From assembly GCA_964440525.1 (NCBI GenBank), contig CAYTTC010000002.1:62001-126000 (forward strand): 64,000 nucleotides of DNA, read 5' to 3'. The notes beneath the pieces were generated by a model. That model made no database searches, had not been told where the DNA came from, and saw only the letters and a program-made list of their open reading frames with translations. The position numbers and the translations under genes are program-made. Shown here piece by piece: positions 24,392 to 32,995 of this stretch. The DNA comes from DASWJZ01 sp964440525 (GTDB taxonomy: Bacteria > Pseudomonadota > Alphaproteobacteria > Rhizobiales > Afifellaceae). Every line of letters starts with the position of its first letter. The stretch's first letter is position 1.

Positions 24392-25036
24392 TTGGCCGAT
24401 ACCGGCAGGACAGTCGGAATTGCCGTCGCGGTCGCCGCGATGGCGGCCGTAATTGTCCTCTCGAATGTCCTCGTCCAGCATCCCTTCCAGGTTACCGTCG
24501 GCAGGCTGAACCTCGCCGACCTCCTCACCTGGGGCGCATTCTCCTATCCGCTGGCCTTCCTGGTAACCGACACGACGAACCGGCTCCTTGGCCCGCGCGT
24601 TGCGCGCCGCGTCGTCTATCTCGGCTTCGCGATCGCCGTAATCCTGTCGGTCTGGTTCGCGACGCCGCGAATCGCGATCGCCTCGGGCACGGCCTTTCTC
24701 GTCGGCCAGCTCCTCGATATCGGCATCTTCAATCGGCTGCGGGATCGCTCCTGGTGGCAGGCGCCATCCTTCTCCAGTCTCGCCGGGTCGGCGGCTGACA
24801 CGTTGGTCTTCTTCACGCTCGCCTTCGCACCGGCTTTTGTCTTCATCGGTGCCAACGATCCCTTCGCCATCGAAGGCGCGCCGTTCCTCGGGCTCTATCC
24901 GGTCGAGACGGCGCGCTGGCTGTCCTGGGCGTTCGGCGACTTCTCGGTGAAGCTTCTGATGGCCGTGGTGGCGCTCATTCCCTACCGCCTGATCGTCGGC
25001 TTCTTCGTGCCGCTGAGGCCTGCGACGTCCGGCTGA
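24392..25036 (+). CDS. yhhQ: Queuosine precursor transporter (YhhQ/VUT family)
   Basis: 214 aa with about six membrane helices. The family block WGAFSYPLAFLVTDTTNRLL followed by VYLGFAIAVILSVWFATPRI is characteristic of YhhQ, which imports queuine-pathway precursors for tRNA modification. TTG 24392 is taken as the start; the next in-frame ATG lies inside the first helix. It begins 7 bases after rpmB, so probably shares its promoter. A weak hairpin (GAGCC/GGCTC, 25035-25047) follows. Confidence 0.85.
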   Translation: MADTGRTVGIAVAVAAMAAVIVLSNVLVQHPFQVTVGRLNLADLLTWGAFSYPLAFLVTDTTNRLLGPRVARRVVYLGFAIAVILSVWFATPRIAIASGTAFLVGQLLDIGIFNRLRDRSWWQAPSFSSLAGSAADTLVFFTLAFAPAFVFIGANDPFAIEGAPFLGLYPVETARWLSWAFGDFSVKLLMAVVALIPYRLIVGFFVPLRPATSG

Positions 25037-25063
25037 GCCGCCGGCTCTGTCCAATCGCTGAAA

Positions 25064-26035
25064 TCAGTCGTCAGTCAGCGCAAACTGCAGGATCAGCGTC
25101 CTCTGCAGAACGCTGTAATTATCGTCCGACACGATCGTGAGGATGGTACGTCCGGCTTCGTCCTGACTGACCGCGAGGCCTTCCATATTGTCGATCTGGC
25201 TGGTCATGCCGGCGTCGAGGAGGATCTCGCCGTCGAGCCGCGCGCCGATCTTGATGGCGTCGCCGGCGATGCGCCGCAGCCGCATCGCGATACCCCATCC
25301 CGGCGTGTAGCGACGCTCCAGAAGCATGAGGTCGCCATTCGGCAGAAAGCGCGCGCTCGAGACGTCGAATTCGTCGCGGCGGACAATCGCGAACTCTCCT
25401 ACACCGGCGATCCAGCCGGGAATGTCCTCTTCGCCCCGCGGCGGGCGCTCGGCAATGGCGATGATCTCGCCCGCGAGGGGGGATGCTTGCGGCGCGTAGG
25501 CTACGCTTTCAAGCCCCTTGTTGGAGCGGAGGATGCGATCCTCGACGCCCACCAGCTTCGGGGTGAAATTCGTGGGCATGTCGCCAGCGAGATCGAAAAC
25601 AAGCATGGCGTTCGCCTGCCGCTCGCGGACGATCACACCACGGCGCCGATCACTCGGATCGATCGCGACATCTTCAGAGTCGCCGAGCTCCTTCGACCTG
25701 TCGCCGTCCGGGAAGAGGCTTTCGATCTCGGCGTCGGCAAGACCGGCGAGGCGGCCATCCTCATGCAGGAGACGGGCGCGCACGAACGTCCCGGAATCGC
25801 TGATCATGAACGCGGTCTCGGCATCGAGCATGTCGATCCCGGAGAGCCCACCGAAATCCCTGTCGTCTGAAGAGACGTCGAGGCCGCCGAGAAACTCGAG
25901 CGACCCGCCGGCCGCGCCTGAGCCGCTCAAGGCGAAGGTGTCGATCCTGCGGGCTGTTACGGCGAGCGGCTCGGCGGCCGCGCCTTGAATGGCGGAAAGT
26001 TCGACCAGCGCGGCGAGCAGCGCGAAAGACCTCAC
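25064..26035 (-). CDS. Secreted phytase-like esterase (PF13449 type)
   Basis: 323 aa with an N-terminal signal peptide (FALLAALVELSAIQGAAA). The mature protein fits the 'esterase-like activity of phytase' beta-propeller family: FGGLSGIDMLDAETAFMISD, NKGLESVAYAP and QIDNMEGLAVSQDEAGRTIL. GTG 26035 overlaps the cobT stop (GTGA), so it is translationally coupled to cobT, as seen in other Hyphomicrobiales. The enzyme activity is predicted from the family only. Confidence 0.85.
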   Translation of the reverse strand: MRSFALLAALVELSAIQGAAAEPLAVTARRIDTFALSGSGAAGGSLEFLGGLDVSSDDRDFGGLSGIDMLDAETAFMISDSGTFVRARLLHEDGRLAGLADAEIESLFPDGDRSKELGDSEDVAIDPSDRRRGVIVRERQANAMLVFDLAGDMPTNFTPKLVGVEDRILRSNKGLESVAYAPQASPLAGEIIAIAERPPRGEEDIPGWIAGVGEFAIVRRDEFDVSSARFLPNGDLMLLERRYTPGWGIAMRLRRIAGDAIKIGARLDGEILLDAGMTSQIDNMEGLAVSQDEAGRTILTIVSDDNYSVLQRTLILQFALTDD

Positions 26036-27906
26036 GCGGCGCGCCGCCGTCTTGGATGCCCCCGCTCGGGAACGCTCTGCTTCTGTTCGAACAGCTCGGC
26101 GAGCTTCTCCATCATCACGCCGGCGAGCTCCTCGGCATCCACGATGGTCACCGCGCGCTGATAGTAGCGCGTCACGTCGTGCCCGATACCGATGGCGATC
26201 AGCTCGACCGGCGAACGCTGCTCGATCTGCTCGATCACGAAGCGAAGGTGGCGTTCCAAATAGTTGCCGCTGTTGACGGACAAGGTGGCGTCGTCGACCG
26301 GTGCGCCGTCGGAGATCACCATGAGGATCTTGCGCTGCTCCACCCGCCCGAGCAGCCGTTTATGGGCCCAATCAAGCGCCTCGCCGTCGATGTTCTCCTT
26401 CAGCAAGCCTTCGCGCATCATCAGCGCGAGGTTGCGGCGCACGCGCCGCCACGGCACGTCGGCGGATTTGTAGACAATGTGGCGGAGATCGTTCAGCCGG
26501 CCCGGGTGAGGGGGCTTGCCGGCTCTCAGCCATTCCTCGCGCGATTGCCCGCCCTTCCACGCGCGGGTCGTGAAGCCGAGGATCTCGACCTTCACGCCGC
26601 AACGCTCCAGCGTGCGCGCGAGAATATCGGCGCAGGTCGCTGCGACCGTGATCGGCCGGCCGCGCATGGAGCCGGAATTGTCGAGGAGGAGCGTCACCAC
26701 CGTGTCGCGGAACGCCGTCTCCCGCTCCTGCTTGAACGAAAGAGGCGCGAAGGGGTCCGTGACCACGCGCGAGAGTCGCGCCGGGTCGAGTATGCCCTCT
26801 TCGAGGTCGAAGTCCCAGGCACGGTTCTGCTGCGCAAGCAACCTCCGCTGCAACCGGTTGGCAAGCCGAGCCACGGCGCCGTGCAGACTGGCGAGCTGCT
26901 TGTCGAGGAAGGCGCGGAGCCGATCGAGTTCCTCCGGCGGACAGAGATCCTCCGCATGCACGATCTCGTCGTGCTTCGTGGAGAAGATCTTGTAGTCGAT
27001 CTGAGGCTCGTTTTTCCCACCGAAATCGGGGCGTCGGGCGTCGCCCGACGGCTCCTTGTCGGCCGCGCTGTCGTCCTTGGAGAACTCGTCGGCGGTTGCA
27101 TCGGCGTCGTCGGATTCGCCGGTTTCCTCCTCTTCGCCGGAAGATTCTGTCTCCTGCTCGGCCGATTCCTGCTGATCCTGATCCGCGTCGCCGCGCGCCG
27201 CCTCGCTATGTTCTGGCGCGGCCTCCGCATCGTTGCTGTCCTCGTCGTCGTCGTCGGATTCAGGTCCGAGCTCTTCGCCCATGTCGAGCGAGACGAGGAG
27301 ATCGCGCACCGCTTCGGCGAAGGCGTGCTGGTCTTCCGCGACGGTGCCGAGCCGGTCGAGCTCGCGGCCGGCCTTCGTTTCGACCGCCTCGCGCCAAAGC
27401 TCCACCACCTTGCGCGCGCTCTTTGGTGGTGCCGCCCCGGTCAGCCGCTCGCGCACGATGAGCGCTAGCGCGTCCTCCATCGGCGCCTCGGACTGTTCGG
27501 TGATCTCGTCGAGATTGGCTCGGTGGTAGCGGTCCTGCAGCATGGCGTTGAGATTGGAGCGGATGCCGTCCATGCGCATCGAACCGAGCGCCTCGCAGCG
27601 TGCCTGCTCGACCGAATCGAAGATAGCGCGCGCCTGCCGCCCTTCCGGCGAGAAGCGCCGATGCACCTTGCCGTCATGGCAGGCGAGCCGAAGCGCCATG
27701 GCGTCGCCGAGGCCGCGCGTGATGGCCGCGTCCTGCAGCGTCAGCCGCCGCGGCGGCTCCGGCAGGCGCACCTTCTGCGCCGTCAAGAGTGGCCGGTCGG
27801 CGGCAAAAGTCACGTCGACGTCGCGTTTTCCCGCAACCGCGCGCACGCAGCCGGCGACGGCCCGCTTGAAAGGCTCGGTCGGCGCTTCGCGCTTCTTCGC
27901 GGTCAT
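26032..27906 (-). CDS. cobT: Cobaltochelatase subunit CobT
   Basis: 624 aa. CobN-CobS-CobT inserts Co2+ into hydrogenobyrinic acid a,c-diamide in the aerobic cobalamin pathway. An N-terminal helical domain is followed by a very acidic linker (about 210-290, runs of Asp/Glu/Ser) and a C-terminal von Willebrand-like domain with the MIDAS motif LLDNSGSMRGRP, then VEILGFTTRAWKGGQS. Full length. It lies 7 bases after cobS in one operon; cobN is not in the window. Confidence 0.96.
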   Translation of the reverse strand: MTAKKREAPTEPFKRAVAGCVRAVAGKRDVDVTFAADRPLLTAQKVRLPEPPRRLTLQDAAITRGLGDAMALRLACHDGKVHRRFSPEGRQARAIFDSVEQARCEALGSMRMDGIRSNLNAMLQDRYHRANLDEITEQSEAPMEDALALIVRERLTGAAPPKSARKVVELWREAVETKAGRELDRLGTVAEDQHAFAEAVRDLLVSLDMGEELGPESDDDDEDSNDAEAAPEHSEAARGDADQDQQESAEQETESSGEEEETGESDDADATADEFSKDDSAADKEPSGDARRPDFGGKNEPQIDYKIFSTKHDEIVHAEDLCPPEELDRLRAFLDKQLASLHGAVARLANRLQRRLLAQQNRAWDFDLEEGILDPARLSRVVTDPFAPLSFKQERETAFRDTVVTLLLDNSGSMRGRPITVAATCADILARTLERCGVKVEILGFTTRAWKGGQSREEWLRAGKPPHPGRLNDLRHIVYKSADVPWRRVRRNLALMMREGLLKENIDGEALDWAHKRLLGRVEQRKILMVISDGAPVDDATLSVNSGNYLERHLRFVIEQIEQRSPVELIAIGIGHDVTRYYQRAVTIVDAEELAGVMMEKLAELFEQKQSVPERGHPRRRRAA

Positions 27907-27913
27907 GCAGTCA

Positions 27914-28900
27914 CTAGCTCATCACGACATTGGCGGAAGTTTCCGGCAACTCCACGCCAAGCGCACGCTGATAGAACTCGGCCACCAGCGGTCGCTCCAG
28001 TTCGTCGCATTTGTTGAGGAACGTGACGCGGAAGGCGAAGCCGAGATCGCCAAAAATCTCCGCGTTCTCCCCCCAGGTGATGACCGTGCGCGGGCTCATC
28101 ACGGTCGAGATGTCGCCGTTCATGAAGGCGTTCCGCGTGAGGTCGGCGACGCGCACCATGCGGCTCGCCTGTTCGCGACCCTTCGGCGTTCGGAGCGGAT
28201 GCACCTTGGCCAGCACGATATCGACCTCGGCGTCGTGCGGAAGATAGTTCAGCGTCGTGACGATCGACCAGCGGTCCATCTGCGCCTGATTGATCTGCTG
28301 CGTGCCATGATAGAGGCCGGATGTGTCGCCAAGCCCGATGGTGTTCGCGGTCGCGAACAGCCGGAATGCGGGATGCGGCTTGATCACCCGGCTCTGGTCG
28401 AGCAGCGTCAGCCGGCCGGAGGATTCCAGCACCCGCTGGATAACGAACATCACGTCGGGGCGCCCGGCGTCGTATTCGTCGAAGCAGAGCGCGACGTTGT
28501 GCTGATAGGCCCAGGGCAGGATGCCGTCGCGGAATTCGGTCACCTGATGGCCGTCCTTGATGACGATGGCGTCCTTACCGACGAGATCGATACGGCTGAT
28601 GTGGCTGTCGAGGTTGACGCGCACGCACGGCCAGTTGAGCCGCGCCGCGACCTGCTCGATATGCGTCGATTTTCCGGTCCCGTGGTAGCCGGTCACGATG
28701 ACGCGCCGGTTCTTGGCGAAGCCGGCGAGGATGGCGAGCGTCGTCTCACGGTCGAAGAGATAGTCTTCGTCGAGATCCGGCACGTGCTCGTTCGGTTCCG
28801 AGAAGGCCGGGACCTCCATGTCGGAGTCGATCCCGAAGACCTGACGCGCCGAGACCGTCATGTCCGGAACCGCGAGCAATTGTTCGGCGGTCGCAATCAT
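27914..28900 (-). CDS. cobS: Cobaltochelatase subunit CobS (AAA+ ATPase)
   Basis: 328 aa MoxR-type AAA+ ATPase, partner of CobT in the aerobic cobaltochelatase. Walker A is TGYHGTGKSTHIEQ, Walker B is ALCFDEYDAG, and sensor regions include LFATANTIGLGD. The N-terminus (TVSARQVFGIDSDMEVPAF) is typical of CobS. First gene of the cobS-cobT-esterase operon. Confidence 0.97.
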   Translation of the reverse strand: MIATAEQLLAVPDMTVSARQVFGIDSDMEVPAFSEPNEHVPDLDEDYLFDRETTLAILAGFAKNRRVIVTGYHGTGKSTHIEQVAARLNWPCVRVNLDSHISRIDLVGKDAIVIKDGHQVTEFRDGILPWAYQHNVALCFDEYDAGRPDVMFVIQRVLESSGRLTLLDQSRVIKPHPAFRLFATANTIGLGDTSGLYHGTQQINQAQMDRWSIVTTLNYLPHDAEVDIVLAKVHPLRTPKGREQASRMVRVADLTRNAFMNGDISTVMSPRTVITWGENAEIFGDLGFAFRVTFLNKCDELERPLVAEFYQRALGVELPETSANVVMS

Positions 28901-28967
28901 ACGAAAATCCTCTTGGGGCGATGCATCCGGCGGCCCAAGCCGATAGCCAGTGCCGACGAGATGGGAA

Positions 28968-29582
28968 TTAGCAGAAACCGACGCTCTTCAGATAGCTGTA
29001 GGCCTGGATGACTTCTCGCAGGCGGTCTTCCAGCGAGCGGTCTCCGCCGTTGGCATCGGGGTGGTGGCGTTTGACCAGCAGCTTATAGCGCGCCTTGATT
29101 TCCGCGGCACTGGCCGACAAGTCCAGCCCCAAAGTGCTGAGCGACCGGGCCTCCATATTGTGCACTTTGCGTCGCTCGGGCTCGGCGCCGCGTGTCTGAA
29201 AGCCCTCTCCGAAGAGGCGGAACGGGTCTTGTGCGCGGCCAGACCATTTGAAACCGGAAGGCCGGGCTTGACGGATCGGCTCGTCGCTCTTGGCGTTCAC
29301 CCCCATCTGCCAGGTCGGCCGGTGACCGAAGCTCGCGTCGCGCTGGAAAGCCTGGACGGCGGCGTCGTTCATGCCGGTAAAGTAGTTGTAGGATTTGTTA
29401 TATTGGCGGACGTGATCGAGGCAGAACCAGAAATACTCGCCCTCGAGGTGGCGGCCTTTTGGAGCCCGGTGCGTTCCGGAACCGTCGCAGCCCGGCATTT
29501 CGCAGGCGCGCCGCGCCGGCTCGTGCCGCGGCTCGGCGGCATCGATCCGGATCTTGTTGAAATAGGCGGAGTGGAGCTTCAT
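28968..29582 (-). CDS. J-domain (DnaJ-like) protein
   Basis: 204 aa from ATG 29582; an upstream ATG at 29654 would overlap bolA's leader. The N-terminus (KLHSAYFNKIRI) and a Cys pair region (ACEMPGCDGSGTHRAPKG, then FCLDH) may bind zinc. The J-domain is C-terminal (about 145-204) with the HPD motif in KRHHPDANGG, so it should stimulate DnaK. This order, J-domain gene upstream of cobS and divergent from bolA, is common in Hyphomicrobiales. Confidence 0.88.
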   Translation of the reverse strand: MKLHSAYFNKIRIDAAEPRHEPARRACEMPGCDGSGTHRAPKGRHLEGEYFWFCLDHVRQYNKSYNYFTGMNDAAVQAFQRDASFGHRPTWQMGVNAKSDEPIRQARPSGFKWSGRAQDPFRLFGEGFQTRGAEPERRKVHNMEARSLSTLGLDLSASAAEIKARYKLLVKRHHPDANGGDRSLEDRLREVIQAYSYLKSVGFC

Positions 29583-29652
29583 CTCGTCACTATGCCTTTC
29601 CCCGGCGACCGCCTCAAGGCGCGTCATCGTGTCTGAAAAGGATTGCGGCATC

Positions 29653-29931
29653 ATGTTGGTGAGCGCGCGAATCGAGGAGAAACTGGCGAAGGCATTCCAG
29701 CCGGAAAGCCTCAGTGTCGTCGACGAATCCCACCTTCATGCTGGTCACGCCGGCTCTCGGCCGGGCGGCGAGACACATTTCAGGGTCAGCGTTGTTTCAA
29801 AGGCCTTTGCCGGAAAGAGCCGGGTCGAACGCCACCGGATGGTGAATTTGGTGCTTGCCGAGGAGCTTGCGGGCCCCGTCCACGCTCTTGCCGTCCACCC
29901 CGCAGCGCCGGGTGAGGGGGAGCGGAACTGA
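29653..29931 (+). CDS. bolA: BolA family protein
   Basis: 92 aa from ATG 29653; a GTG at 29629 is possible. The stretch SLSVVDESHLHAGHAG followed by ETHFRVSVVSKAF and RVERHRMVNLVLAEEL gives the BolA fold with the conserved His-containing loop. BolA proteins work with monothiol glutaredoxins in iron regulation and Fe-S handling. It is divergent from the J-domain gene and convergent with aroB, 3 bases apart. Confidence 0.93.
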   Translation: MLVSARIEEKLAKAFQPESLSVVDESHLHAGHAGSRPGGETHFRVSVVSKAFAGKSRVERHRMVNLVLAEELAGPVHALAVHPAAPGEGERN

Positions 29932-29934
29932 GCC

Positions 29935-31068
29935 TTATTTCGTAGTGACGGCCCTGCCGCGCAAGGGTGCCTTCTCCAGAAACGCCTTCACTTTCTCCGG
30001 CGGTACGTCGTTGGCGATGAAGGCTTTGCCGATGCCGCGCGTCAGAATAAAAGTGAGCCGGCCGCGCTGGACCTTCTTGTCCTGCGCGACGTGGCGCATC
30101 AGATCGTCGGCCGCGAGCGGCGCCCCCGGAATGTCGCCGATCGCAACGGGCAGCCCGGCGGCTTTCAGATGCGCGCACACACGCTTCGCGTCGGCCTCCG
30201 GCGCCAAGCCCTCCGAGACCGAGAAATCGTGCGCCAACACCATGCCGATCGAAACCGCTTCGCCGTGGACGAGGCGCTTTGGATCGAAGCCGCAGGCGGC
30301 CTCGATCGCATGCGCAAAGGTATGACCGAGATTGAGGAGCGCGCGCTCGCCAGCTTCGTGCTCGTCCGCGGCGACGGTTTTCGCCTTGAACCGAACACTC
30401 TTGGCAATCGCCTGGATGCGCGCCGCGCCCCCTGCGAAAATCTCGCCGTGATTCTTTTCGAGCCAATCGAAAAATTCTCGGTCGCCGATCAGCCCGACCT
30501 TGACCATCTCCGCGTAGCCCGCGCGGAACTCGCGCTCCGGCAGCGTGTCGAGGCTCAGCGTGTCGGCAAGAACGAGCGCCGGCTGCAGGAAGGCGCCGAC
30601 GAGGTTCTTGCCGTGGGGCGCGTTGATTCCAGTTTTGCCGCCGACGCTTGAATCGACCTGCGCCAGCAGCGAGGTGGGCACCTGGACGAGGCGCATCCCG
30701 CGCCGAGTGATCGCCGCCGCGAAGCCGGCGAGGTCGCCGACCACGCCGCCGCCGAGCGCCACAACCACGTCGCCACGTTCGCGCCGCGACTCCAGGATCG
30801 CCTCGACGACCGCCTGCAGGCGCTCAAAACTCTTCGAAGCCTCGCCAGGCGGGATGACGATCTCGGCGCTGTCGATGCCGGCCCTCTTTAGCGATGTGCG
30901 GAGTGCTGGAAGATGTCGATCCGCCACGTTTGTGTCGGTGACGATTACAGCGTTGCGACCGGGCAGCACTGCAGAGATCCGCGCGCCTGCCGCCGCGATG
31001 AGGCCCGGGCCGATCGCCACGTCGTAGCTCCGCGCGCCAAGCTCCACGCGCACGCATTCGACGCTCAA
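29935..31068 (-). CDS. aroB: 3-dehydroquinate synthase
   Basis: 377 aa NAD+- and metal-dependent second enzyme of the shikimate pathway (DAHP to 3-dehydroquinate). It has VALGGGVVGDLAGFAAA, VPTSLLAQVDSSVGGKTGIN and the metal-binding GHTFAHAIEAACGF. Start TTG 31068 overlaps the aroK stop (TTGA). Full length, in operon with aroK. Confidence 0.97.
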   Translation of the reverse strand: MSVECVRVELGARSYDVAIGPGLIAAAGARISAVLPGRNAVIVTDTNVADRHLPALRTSLKRAGIDSAEIVIPPGEASKSFERLQAVVEAILESRRERGDVVVALGGGVVGDLAGFAAAITRRGMRLVQVPTSLLAQVDSSVGGKTGINAPHGKNLVGAFLQPALVLADTLSLDTLPEREFRAGYAEMVKVGLIGDREFFDWLEKNHGEIFAGGAARIQAIAKSVRFKAKTVAADEHEAGERALLNLGHTFAHAIEAACGFDPKRLVHGEAVSIGMVLAHDFSVSEGLAPEADAKRVCAHLKAAGLPVAIGDIPGAPLAADDLMRHVAQDKKVQRGRLTFILTRGIGKAFIANDVPPEKVKAFLEKAPLRGRAVTTK

Positions 31069-31655
31069 GGCGCGGGTCTTTCGCCCATGTAGGCATCGAG
31101 CGCCGACACGATGTCGCCGATGACGGCCTGGTGCGGCCCCTCGCGCGACGCAATCACGATGTCGGCGAGGCCGTAGATGGGCTCGCGTTCGGCCAGAAGC
31201 TCCCGCATGACGCCTTCCGGATTGGGTCGATCGAGGAGCGGCCTATTCCCTTTCTTGCGCACCCGGTCAAGCAGCACCGGCGCGTCGGCCTTGAGCCATA
31301 CGGTTACGCCGTCAGTCCGGCAGCGCTCGCGCGTCTCCTCGCTCATATAGGCGCCGCCTCCGGTCGCCAGCACCGCGGGCCCGCTGCCAAGGAGCCGCGC
31401 CACCACGCGCCTTTCGCCTTCGCGGAACTGTGCCTCCCCGTGTTTGGCGAAGATCTCCGCAACGCTGAGGTTGGCGGCCTTTTCGATCTCGGCGTCAGCA
31501 TCGAGAAACGGCAGGTGCAACAGGTTGGCGAGCCGCCTGCCGATGCTGGTCTTGCCGGCGCCCATCATGCCGACGAGCACGATGCACCTCTTACCGAGGC
31601 GCGTCAGCACGCGGTCGATCTGCTCGCCATCGGCGACGGCTTGACGTGCGTCCAT
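31065..31655 (-). CDS. aroK: Shikimate kinase
   Basis: 196 aa. Phosphorylates shikimate using ATP. Walker A is GMMGAGKTSIGRRL (about 28-41); substrate-binding FLDADAEIEK and ATGGGAY are present, as is the lid RNRPLLDRPN-type segment (here GNRPLLDRPNPEG). It precedes aroB with overlapping stop and start, the common aroKB order. Confidence 0.96.
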   Translation of the reverse strand: MDARQAVADGEQIDRVLTRLGKRCIVLVGMMGAGKTSIGRRLANLLHLPFLDADAEIEKAANLSVAEIFAKHGEAQFREGERRVVARLLGSGPAVLATGGGAYMSEETRERCRTDGVTVWLKADAPVLLDRVRKKGNRPLLDRPNPEGVMRELLAEREPIYGLADIVIASREGPHQAVIGDIVSALDAYMGERPAP

Positions 31656-31773
31656 GACCGGTCCTCTGCGCGCCGTGGTGCTCCGCCACTCCGGCGAATG
31701 TCAAGGTCCGGCCACATCGCCTTGCTATCGGCACGGCGTACGGGCTAGACGGAATCGGCGAAGATGCGGATCG

Positions 31774-31917
31774 ATGCCTAGTCTTATCCGACTATTGGTT
31801 GTGCTGGGACTCTTCGGAGCGGTCATTTACGGCGGCATGATCGCCCTGGTGGTCATGGTCGAGCCGCAGCAGAGCGAAATGAGTGTGCGCGTGCCGAACG
31901 AGCGGCTGCAGCCTTGA
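31774..31917 (+). CDS. 47-aa single-pass membrane protein upstream of xerD
   Basis: Begins M-P-S-L-I-R-L-L-V-V-L-G, forms one membrane helix (to about residue 27, GMIALVVMV) and ends with a polar tail (PNERLQP). Its stop overlaps the xerD start (TTGA), so the genes are translationally coupled. I recall similar micro-proteins at this position in Hyphomicrobiales, but no function is known to me. It may anchor or tune XerD expression; that is speculation. Confidence 0.7.
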   Translation: MPSLIRLLVVLGLFGAVIYGGMIALVVMVEPQQSEMSVRVPNERLQP

Positions 31918-32870
31918 GGGGGCGCGACACTCTGCTCGCCGGCTCGACGCGCGACGCGGCGCTGATGGAGGCGTTTCTCGAAATGCTCGCGGCCGAGCGC
32001 GGCGCCAGTTCCAACACGCTCGCCGCCTATCGCCGCGACCTCCTCGATTTTCGTGCACAGGTTGGTGCCGTGGTCTCCGCCACGGCCGAAGCCGTGCGGA
32101 CTTATCTCGGCGCGCTCGCTGGACGCGGCCTCGCGGCGAGTTCGCAGGCACGGCGGCTTTCGGCGCTCAGGCAGTTCTTCCGCTTCCTGGTGGCCGAGGG
32201 GCTTCGCGCCGACGACCCGACGGCGACCGCCGAGCGGCCGAAGCCGCGCCGGCATCTCCCAAAAATCCTCTCCGTCGCCGATGTCGACCAGCTTCTCGAA
32301 GCGGCGCGCGAGCAGGCGATTGCGGTGGACCTTACGCCGACGCACCGTCTCGCCGCGTTGCGGGTCTTTGCGCTCCTCGAGCTTCTCTATGCAACGGGCC
32401 TCCGCGTTTCCGAACTGGTCGGCCTGCCGGAATCCGCCGGCCGCGGCGGGCGCCCCTTCATCGCCGTCAGGGGGAAGGGCGGACGCGAGCGGCTGGTGCC
32501 GCTCAATCTCGCCGCCCATGCGGCCCTCGACGTCTACCGGGACGCTCGCGCCACGCTCGGAAAATCGACGGGGAAATGGCTGTTTCCCGCCGACAGCGCG
32601 AGCGGTCACATGACGCGCCAGGCCTTCGCCCGTGATCTCAAAGGCGTCGCGGCACGCGCCGGCCTCGACAGCCGCAAGCTGTCGCCGCATGTGCTGCGGC
32701 ACGCTTTCGCCACGCACCTTCTTTCCGGCGGCGCCGATCTCCGGGTCGTGCAGACCCTTCTCGGCCATGCGGACATCTCGACCACGCAGATCTATACGCA
32801 CGTCCTCGACGAGCGCCTGAAGGAGCTCGTCAACAAGCACCACCCGCTGGCGGACCCGAGCGACATCTGA
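31914..32870 (+). CDS. xerD: Site-specific tyrosine recombinase XerD
   Basis: 318 aa from TTG 31914 (ATG 31965 would remove 17 residues). The N-terminal SAM-like domain (FLEMLAAERGASSNTLAAYR) is followed by the catalytic domain with Arg164 (ATGLRVSELVGL), Lys188 (GKGGRERLVPL), His259 and Arg262 (SPHVLRHAFATHLL), His285 (LLGHADISTTQ) and nucleophile Tyr294. All residues are intact. It resolves chromosome dimers at dif together with XerC. No adjacent att or dif site was identified. Confidence 0.95.
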   Translation: MRGRDTLLAGSTRDAALMEAFLEMLAAERGASSNTLAAYRRDLLDFRAQVGAVVSATAEAVRTYLGALAGRGLAASSQARRLSALRQFFRFLVAEGLRADDPTATAERPKPRRHLPKILSVADVDQLLEAAREQAIAVDLTPTHRLAALRVFALLELLYATGLRVSELVGLPESAGRGGRPFIAVRGKGGRERLVPLNLAAHAALDVYRDARATLGKSTGKWLFPADSASGHMTRQAFARDLKGVAARAGLDSRKLSPHVLRHAFATHLLSGGADLRVVQTLLGHADISTTQIYTHVLDERLKELVNKHHPLADPSDI

Positions 32871-32995
32871 TCTCGAGAGAGCATATTGTCGCGGGCGGGT
32901 GAAATTTTCGCAGGCGCGCGGCAGGGTCCTTGCCCCGATAGTCGTTGGTAAGCATCATTCTCCATAAGGGCCAGGAAAGGAGCTAAAGGCAGGGC

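Noticed and set aside
23590..24528. Minus-strand frame of about 310 codons covering rpmB
   Set aside because: It is antisense to the well-identified rpmB and its translation has no family features outside a short protein-like patch.
31914..32870. xerD as an integrase of a mobile element
   Set aside because: It is the housekeeping XerD by motifs and by its place next to aroK; no att sites, excisionase or phage genes flank it.
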